Shown one piece after another: positions 58,859 to 64,000 of a DNA stretch of 64,000 nucleotides (the first letter of the stretch is position 1; the number at the start of each line of letters is the position of its first letter). The DNA is from Avoscillospira sp045652125 (GTDB taxonomy: Bacteria > Bacillota > Clostridia > Oscillospirales > Oscillospiraceae). Under the pieces are notes generated by a model, which was given only the letters and a program-made list of their open reading frames with translations, was not told the DNA's origin and ran no database searches. Location: contig JAZRTT010000031.1 in the NCBI GenBank assembly GCA_045652125.1, positions 17,884-81,883 of the forward strand, read 5' to 3'. The translations under genes were made by a program, and so were the position numbers.

Positions 58859-60058
58859 TTACTTATCTTCCAGGCAGGCGATACCGGGCAGTTCCAGCCC
58901 TTCCAAAAACTCCAGAGAGGCACCACCGCCGGTGGAAATGTGGGTGATCTTATCGGCATAGCCAAGCTGCTCGCAGGCTGCAGCGGAGTCACCGCCGCCT
59001 ACGATGGTAATGGCGTCGGAAGCGGCCAAAGCTTCGGCTACGGCAATGGTGCCCTTAGCCAGCGTGGGATTCTCAAACACGCCCATGGGGCCGTTCCAAA
59101 CGACGGTCTTGGCGTTCTTTGCAGCATCGGCAAACAGGGCACGGGTCTTTTCGCCGATGTCCAGACCTTCCTTGTCATCGGGGATGGAATCGGAAGAAAC
59201 GGTGGTCACATCGATGGGACCGTCAATGGGAGAGGGGAAGCCGTCTGCAACGACCGTATCGATGGGCAGCAAGAGGCTGATGCCCTTGGCTTCGGCTTTT
59301 GCCATCATTTCTTTGCAGTAGTCGATCTTTTCGCTGTCCAGCAGGGACTTGCCAACGGTGTAGCCCTTGGCGGCCAGGAACGTGTAAGCCATGCCGCCGC
59401 CGATGATCAGAGTATCCACCTTTTCCAGAAGGTTGTTGATAACATTCAGCTTATCGGATACCTTGGCACCGCCCAGAATGGCAACAAAGGGACGCTCGGG
59501 ATCGGCCAGGGCCTTGCCCATGATACCGATTTCTTTTTCAATCAGATAGCCACAGGCAGCGGGCAGATAATCAGCCACACCTGCGGTGGAGGAGTGTGCG
59601 CGATGGGCAGTACCGAAAGCGTCGTTGACAAAAATATCTGCCAGAGAAGCCAACTGCTTGCTCAGTTCGCTGTCATTTTTGGTCTCACCTTTTTCAAAGC
59701 GGGTGTTTTCCAGCAGCATGACCTGACCGTTTTCCAGTTTGGCAGCCTTGGCCCGTGCATCTTCACCGGCTACATCCTTTGCCATAACAACGGTCTGACC
59801 CAGAAGCTCGGACAAACGGTCGGCAACTACCTGCAGGCTCAGCTCGGGTTTGTATTCGCCCTTGGGCTTGCCCATATGGGAACAGAGAATGACTTTGGCG
59901 CCGGCCTTTACCAGATATTGAATGGTGGGCAGAGCTGCCACGATGCGCTTGTCGCTGGTGATGACGCCGCCCTTGGTGGGTACGTTGAAGTCGCAGCGGC
60001 ACAGAACGCGCTTACCGGCGACTTGGATGTCTTCGACAGATTTCTTGTTATAATTCAT
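58859..60058 (-). CDS. pgk: Phosphoglycerate kinase
   Basis: The 399-residue enzyme makes ATP from 1,3-bisphosphoglycerate. It has [21 protein letters not shown] at the N-terminal end, [30 protein letters not shown] and [13 protein letters not shown] for the nucleotide side. AGGAGG precedes the ATG. It is co-transcribed with tpiA; gapA is not in the window. Confidence 0.97.
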   Translation of the reverse strand: MNYNKKSVEDIQVAGKRVLCRCDFNVPTKGGVITSDKRIVAALPTIQYLVKAGAKVILCSHMGKPKGEYKPELSLQVVADRLSELLGQTVVMAKDVAGEDARAKAAKLENGQVMLLENTRFEKGETKNDSELSKQLASLADIFVNDAFGTAHRAHSSTAGVADYLPAACGYLIEKEIGIMGKALADPERPFVAILGGAKVSDKLNVINNLLEKVDTLIIGGGMAYTFLAAKGYTVGKSLLDSEKIDYCKEMMAKAEAKGISLLLPIDTVVADGFPSPIDGPIDVTTVSSDSIPDDKEGLDIGEKTRALFADAAKNAKTVVWNGPMGVFENPTLAKGTIAVAEALAASDAITIVGGGDSAAACEQLGYADKITHISTGGGASLEFLEGLELPGIACLEDK

Positions 60059-60086
60059 TGGGGTTCCTCCTAAAGTAAATTCGGTT

Positions 60087-60578
60087 TTACGGGTCCCATT
60101 GGGTCATTTTCCCCCGTGCCGTCAGGTGGGGGAATTCCTGCTGCCGCAGGGCTTCGAAGGCCACCACAGCAACGGCGTTACTTAAATTCAGGCTTCTGGC
60201 TTCTTCCCGGATGGGAATACGCAGGCATCGATCCCGGTGACTTGCCAAAAGATCTTCCGGCAGACCCCGGGTCTCTTTTCCAAACAGCAGGAAACAATCC
60301 GGAGAAAATGCCGCCTCAGCATAGCTTCGAGGTGCCTTAGTGGTCAAAAGCCACAAATCACAGGCATGGGTCTTTTGAAAAAAGTCATCCAGATTTTCAT
60401 ACACATGAATGTCCACCAATTGCCAGTAATCCAAACCGGCCCGTTTCACAGCCTTGTCGGAAATATCAAAACCGAGAGGTTTGATCAGATGCAGGGTACA
60501 GCCGGTTGCGGCACAGGTTCGCGCAATATTGCCGGTATTAGCCGGAATTTCCGGTTCTACCAATACGATATTCAGCAT
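60087..60578 (-). CDS. trmL: tRNA (cytidine/uridine-2'-O-)-methyltransferase, TrmL type
   Basis: The 163-residue SPOUT methyltransferase begins [22 protein letters not shown] and has [10 protein letters not shown] and [10 protein letters not shown] at the knot. TrmL modifies position 34 of tRNA-Leu in known cases. It lies upstream of pgk, 28 bases away. A good ribosome site is not obvious before the ATG, but the start matches the family. Confidence 0.9.
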   Translation of the reverse strand: MLNIVLVEPEIPANTGNIARTCAATGCTLHLIKPLGFDISDKAVKRAGLDYWQLVDIHVYENLDDFFQKTHACDLWLLTTKAPRSYAEAAFSPDCFLLFGKETRGLPEDLLASHRDRCLRIPIREEARSLNLSNAVAVVAFEALRQQEFPHLTARGKMTQWDP

Positions 60579-60579
60579 A

Positions 60580-61016
60580 TTCGATCAGTCGCCTTTCTTT
60601 AACACGAATATTTTAGGGCAAAAAGTCTGGAAATGCAACCATTTTTACGGCATTCCTGTAATTTATATGTTATTTCCAATGTTGACCTGTTCTCGGTTGA
60701 AATATTTTGTGATTATTACCGAAAGACCTGTCCTTTTTTGGGAAAAGGAGCAACCAAATCTGTGGGGTAGGGCGGTAAGTGATAGAAAAAGTGAAGAATT
60801 TGGGACAAAACCCCCATGGCTTTCGGCCATGGGGGTTTTGCAATAGGGAAGAAAGAGAGAGAGTTAAACATACATCCAGGAACGTTTCCTGATAAATTTA
60901 CTTTACTCGCAAAAAGGTGAAAAGTGTTGAACGACCCATGAAAAAAATGAAAACAATCTGTGAACGAATAAAACAAATCGAGGCGAACAAACTATTCCAA
61001 AAAAGGAGGCGATTGG
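60580..61016. other. Intergenic region with a hairpin transcript candidate
   Basis: The stretch holds no gene that I can support. At 60807-60839 AAAACCCCCATGGC pairs with GCCATGGGGGTTTT around TTTCG and is a terminator-like stem. TTGACC occurs at 60682, so a small RNA could be made from about 60700 to 60840, but the -10 box is poor. Near its end are the ger promoter region and GGAGG before the first ger gene. Confidence 0.4.
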
Positions 61017-62414
61017 ATGGTCTATCCCAAAGATATTTCGGCAGCGAATGTGCAGCGGGTATTTCAGGGCGCGGCAGATCTGGTGATTCGGCCTCTGCAG
61101 TTGGAACAAAACGAGGTTACTGCGTTTTTTGTTGATGGCCTGACATCCGGATCGGAGATTGCTGAATTTGTTCTGCGGCCCATGTCTCGCTATCTGCGGG
61201 GGACTCCGGAAGAAATGCTGCATCAGTGCTTGGATGGAACAGTCTACTCTGCTGTGGCATCTTCGGTAAAGGACATGGAGGATCTATGCAAAAAACTGGT
61301 CAACGGATTTTGCGTGATTGTGTTTGATGGTTTGGGAAAGGCGGTTTCTTTTGAAGCAAAAACAGGGGAGAAACGCAGCCCTGCACCACCTGAAGTGGAG
61401 AATACCGTCAAAGGGCCAAAGGACGCATTTACCGAGACGGTACGCACCAATACCAGCCTTCTGCGGCGGCACCTTCGTACCCCGTGGCTGCGGCTTTATG
61501 AAACGCAGGTTGGCACCCACAGCCTGACCAATGTAACGGTGGCATGGGTGGAGGGGATCACAGCGCCTTCCTTGGTGGAACAGATGAAAAGCCGATTGTC
61601 TGAGATCCAAACAGACGGCTTTTTGACCCCTTCTGCCGTGGAAGAATACGTTACCGGATCAAGAAATACGGCCTTTCCCCTTCTGCAATATACGGAACGG
61701 ACAGATAAGTTCAGCCGGGGACTTCTGGATGGACGGGTGGGGCTGCTGGTGGATGGTCTGCCGTTGGGGTATCTGACACCGGTGGATCTGGCGGGATTTC
61801 TTACATCTCCCGAAGATCAGGGCATGGATTTCGTCTCGGCTTCCTGCGTGCGGGTCCTGCGTTATGCGGCTTTGTTGGTGAGCCTGCTGCTTCCGGCTCT
61901 TTATACGGCGATGGCGGCGTTTCATCAGGAAATGATACCGACCAAATTGCTCCTTGCCATTATCGAGAGCAAGGCACAGGTGCCCTTTCCGACCTTGTTT
62001 GAAATTATGGGGCTGCTGATCGCTTTTGAAATTTTGCAGGAGGCCGGTATCCATCTGCCGCAATCTCTTGGGCAGACGGTATCGATCATCGGCGGATTGG
62101 TGGTGGGTACGGCAGCGGTGGAGGCAAAACTCATTTCTCCGGCAGCTCTGATCGTTGTATCTGTGGCGGGAATCTGCGGTTATGCCATTCCTGGCAGGGA
62201 ACTGGCGGATGCATTTCGGGTGTGGCGGTTTGTATTGACTGTTTGTGCAGCGGCAGCAGGATTGTTTGGATTTACTGTGGGGCTGATTGTATTGCTTCTG
62301 CATCTGGGTGGGCTGCAGTCCTTTGGGCGAAGCTATCTGCGGCCCTTCGACCGGGCGGAGACCGGCGGCGTGATTTTAAGAAAACGATTGCAGCAGGACC
62401 GGGAGGGTAAATGA
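61017..62414 (+). CDS. gerAA: Spore germination receptor subunit A (GerA family)
   Basis: The 465-residue protein begins with a soluble domain, and the germinant-receptor core has GLGKAVSFEAKT, VKGPKDAFTETVRTNTSLLRR (a GerAA hallmark) and YTERTDKFSRGLLDGRVGLLVDG, then five or six membrane segments near the end. GerA-type receptors sit in the inner spore membrane and trigger germination with nutrients. AAGGAGG precedes the ATG. It overlaps the next gene by four bases (ATGA). Confidence 0.92.
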   Translation: MVYPKDISAANVQRVFQGAADLVIRPLQLEQNEVTAFFVDGLTSGSEIAEFVLRPMSRYLRGTPEEMLHQCLDGTVYSAVASSVKDMEDLCKKLVNGFCVIVFDGLGKAVSFEAKTGEKRSPAPPEVENTVKGPKDAFTETVRTNTSLLRRHLRTPWLRLYETQVGTHSLTNVTVAWVEGITAPSLVEQMKSRLSEIQTDGFLTPSAVEEYVTGSRNTAFPLLQYTERTDKFSRGLLDGRVGLLVDGLPLGYLTPVDLAGFLTSPEDQGMDFVSASCVRVLRYAALLVSLLLPALYTAMAAFHQEMIPTKLLLAIIESKAQVPFPTLFEIMGLLIAFEILQEAGIHLPQSLGQTVSIIGGLVVGTAAVEAKLISPAALIVVSVAGICGYAIPGRELADAFRVWRFVLTVCAAAAGLFGFTVGLIVLLLHLGGLQSFGRSYLRPFDRAETGGVILRKRLQQDREGK

Positions 62415-62911
62415 AACAAATTGTGTGGGCGGTATTCCTGACAGCGGCACTGTCCGTGACCGGGCTGATGCCTTTTGTGCGCAGCGATGTGGCATCTTTG
62501 GTGCCTGTGGAGACACTGACTGTGGAACTGCGGGAAGGGCAGGTGGTTCTTGATGGTGGAGACTGTCAAGGGTATGGAGAAGATTGGGATTCGGCACTGG
62601 CAGATCTCCGACACAGCGGGGATGGTACGGTGTTTCTGGGCACAGCGGAGCAAGTGGTTTTATCCGAGGCAGCGCTCTGCTTGCTGCCGGATGTGCTGCG
62701 CAGTACAGATCTGCGTCCGGCAGCGGGAGTTTATGTCTGTTCCGGTGAATTGCCGAAGCCGGAAGAAGCGGCAAAATTTCTATCGGCGCATGGTACCGGT
62801 ATGACCATTCAAAAGGTGCAGGCGGTGCTGCTTCGGGGAGAGGGGCTGGCGCTGCCTATGCTGGTGCAGACGGAAGGAGGACTTCGGCTCTATGGAACAG
62901 AGAATGGGTGA
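62411..62911 (+). CDS. Small GerC-like protein in the ger operon
   Basis: The 166-residue protein has an N-terminal hydrophobic segment (IVWAVFLTAALSVTGLMPF) and then a VPVETLTVELREGQVVLDG region similar to the start of Ger(x)C proteins. Typical GerC lipoproteins are 350-400 residues, so it is less than half the usual size, and no lipobox Cys is visible. It is either a reduced C subunit or a separate protein, placed between A and B. Confidence 0.55.
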   Translation: MKQIVWAVFLTAALSVTGLMPFVRSDVASLVPVETLTVELREGQVVLDGGDCQGYGEDWDSALADLRHSGDGTVFLGTAEQVVLSEAALCLLPDVLRSTDLRPAAGVYVCSGELPKPEEAAKFLSAHGTGMTIQKVQAVLLRGEGLALPMLVQTEGGLRLYGTENG

Positions 62912-63851
62912 ACGGCAGAGATGGGCTTGGCTGTCCGGCGGAGTATCTGTGGCTGTTGGGGCCTGTGCCTGTGGCTTGGGCTGGCTGTGGGTTTTGGCAG
63001 GAGGCCTTCTTGTAGGGTTATACTATATAAATATAGAGCGGCTTGTGCCGGCATCGGGTTTGAGTGCGGTTCTGCCCAAAACCATTGCGCTGCTGACACT
63101 CCTGTGGACAGTGGTGGCACTGGCTTGGTCTGCCAATCTGGCAGATAGTGCCTTTCCTATGGTTGATGGGTTTCCGGCTTTGGGCTGGACCATGCTGGCC
63201 GTTGCTGCGTGGGGCAGTAAAAAGGGTTCTGCAGCCTGCGCCCGGTGTGCCGGCATTTTGTGCCTGTTTCTATTGATCCTCTATGGCATGATAACAGTAT
63301 TTGCTGTGCCGGATGTGCAGATCAACAATTTAAAACCTACGGGAACATGGAAAAACGGCATGTGGGCAGTTGGGTTGTTTTTGCTGCCGGCGGGTGTGTG
63401 GTATCTGCCTTGCAAAACAGGAAATAACAAAGGACGAAAAAAAATAGGCTTGTTCCTGCCGTTGGCATCTGCGGTGCTGGCGGCGGTAACGGCAGGTGTT
63501 TTATCCCCGCTGCTGGCGGCCTCCGTACCATCGCCGCTGTACACCCTTGCCCAGTCTGTGAGCTTGTTTGGCGTGGTGGAACGAATCGAGCCGCTTTTAT
63601 CAGCGGCCATGATCATGGGTGTATTCTGCCTGCTTTCTGCTATGACCTGCACCTGCAGAGCGTTGGCGGACAGGCTCTGCCCGTGGAAATGGAGCGGAGT
63701 GGCTGCCTGTATTGCAGCCGGTGCGCTGATGGGGATGGCAAAAAATATTCCGATTGCGGTAATAGCAGCAGGCGGAGTTGTTATTTCAGCGGCAATACCA
63801 ATTTGTGTCCTATCTGCTGTGACAAGAAGAAAGGAAAACCACAATGGATAG
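62892..63851 (+). CDS. gerAB: GerAB-type germination permease
   Basis: The 319-residue protein has about ten hydrophobic segments and is related to amino-acid permeases of the GerB type: LPKTIALLTLLWTVVALAWSA, GLFLLPAGVWYLPC and VVERIEPLLSAAMIMGVFCLLSA, where the RIE motif is recognisable. It is a little short compared with typical GerAB proteins (about 365). It overlaps the previous gene by 20 bases. GGAGG lies before the start. It ends the operon in A-C-B order. Confidence 0.8.
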   Translation: MEQRMGERQRWAWLSGGVSVAVGACACGLGWLWVLAGGLLVGLYYINIERLVPASGLSAVLPKTIALLTLLWTVVALAWSANLADSAFPMVDGFPALGWTMLAVAAWGSKKGSAACARCAGILCLFLLILYGMITVFAVPDVQINNLKPTGTWKNGMWAVGLFLLPAGVWYLPCKTGNNKGRKKIGLFLPLASAVLAAVTAGVLSPLLAASVPSPLYTLAQSVSLFGVVERIEPLLSAAMIMGVFCLLSAMTCTCRALADRLCPWKWSGVAACIAAGALMGMAKNIPIAVIAAGGVVISAAIPICVLSAVTRRKENHNG

Positions 63852-63879
63852 GAAATGAGAAAAAAGGCGAAAAAAGCAG

Positions 63880-63908
63880 TTGACAAGGGGGAGGATCGTT
63901 GGTATTAT
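63880..63908 (+). promoter_or_regulatory. Promoter P1 of a gene beyond the window (possibly rRNA)
   Basis: TTGACA (63880-63885) and TATTAT (63903-63908) are 17 bases apart. A second TTGACA at 63978-63983 follows AAAAAAGTTC, after which the window ends. Two promoters about 98 bases apart with such upstream A-tracts are typical of Firmicutes rRNA operons, but no rRNA base is visible. Confidence 0.6.
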
Positions 63909-64000
63909 ATGCAGGCTCACCCGTTTTCGGGGAGTCGGGACACAGAAAAAAACCTCAAAAAGAAATGAAAAAAGTTCTTGACAGAGGAATTTGTCTGTGA

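Noticed and set aside
58940..60073. 377-residue open frame on plus, antisense to pgk
   Set aside because: pgk is certain; the opposite frame is Gly/His-rich nonsense typical of shadows.

Overview
The window looks like a chromosomal segment of an anaerobic, probably spore-forming Clostridia bacterium, most like the Oscillospiraceae/Ruminococcaceae. The reasons are gene content and sequence style: a GerA-type spore germination operon, a type III glutamine synthetase, a ferredoxin-linked NfnAB pair, a QueT transporter, T-box regulation, a PadR-DUF1700-DUF4097 set, near-consensus TTGACA-N17-TATAAT promoters and AGGAGG ribosome sites. The genus is not determined.

Layout. 1-3.2 kb (minus): metY, metA and the 5' part of yqeC, then queT with a structured leader and terminator. 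3.4-9.0 kb (plus): a beta-CASP nuclease, ylxM-ffh, rpsP, khpA, then a Trp T-box and a solitary trpB. 9.2-16.8 kb (plus): two acetyltransferases, glycogen phosphorylase, tatD, a membrane protein, murI and an aminotransferase. 16.8-25.5 kb (minus): an RpiB-like isomerase, tRNA-Val(GAC), Dabb-modABC, nfnB/nfnA, and DUF362-luxS-mtnN. 25.6-36.1 kb: holB-ricT (plus), an oligopeptide/nickel ABC operon (minus), nadE-niaR (plus).

36.1-40.9 kb is an AT-rich accessory island between repeats. It starts with tnpV and ends with the C-terminal stub of a large serine recombinase, so it reads as a decayed Tn4451-like element. It carries an intact four-gene cassette: an Xre-type regulator, an ImmA/IrrE-like metalloprotease carrying one membrane segment and an outside Cys/His domain, and two zinc-ribbon membrane proteins. 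The regulator's promoter has repeated operator-like sites. This is the best candidate in the window for an undescribed system, possibly transmembrane signalling by repressor cleavage.

40.9-50.6 kb: glnA (type III), an HD protein with lrgAB, padR-DUF1700-DUF4097, and a small divergent set (PIG-L deacetylase, Gfo/Idh/MocA oxidoreductase, CBM9-like protein, NagB-like isomerase) that suggests amino-sugar catabolism. 50.6-61 kb: a Cys-rich protein, a membrane-anchored class-A-beta-lactamase-like protein, a VanW protein, pyrimidine-nucleoside phosphorylase, GtrA, a small ATPase, then pgi, tpiA, pgk and trmL on minus. 61-63.9 kb: a germination receptor operon in A-C-B order with a very small C subunit. 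The window ends in tandem promoter-like sequences that resemble an rRNA operon promoter, with the transcribed gene lying beyond the end.

All calls come from reading the translated sequences and motifs by eye; no database search was run.
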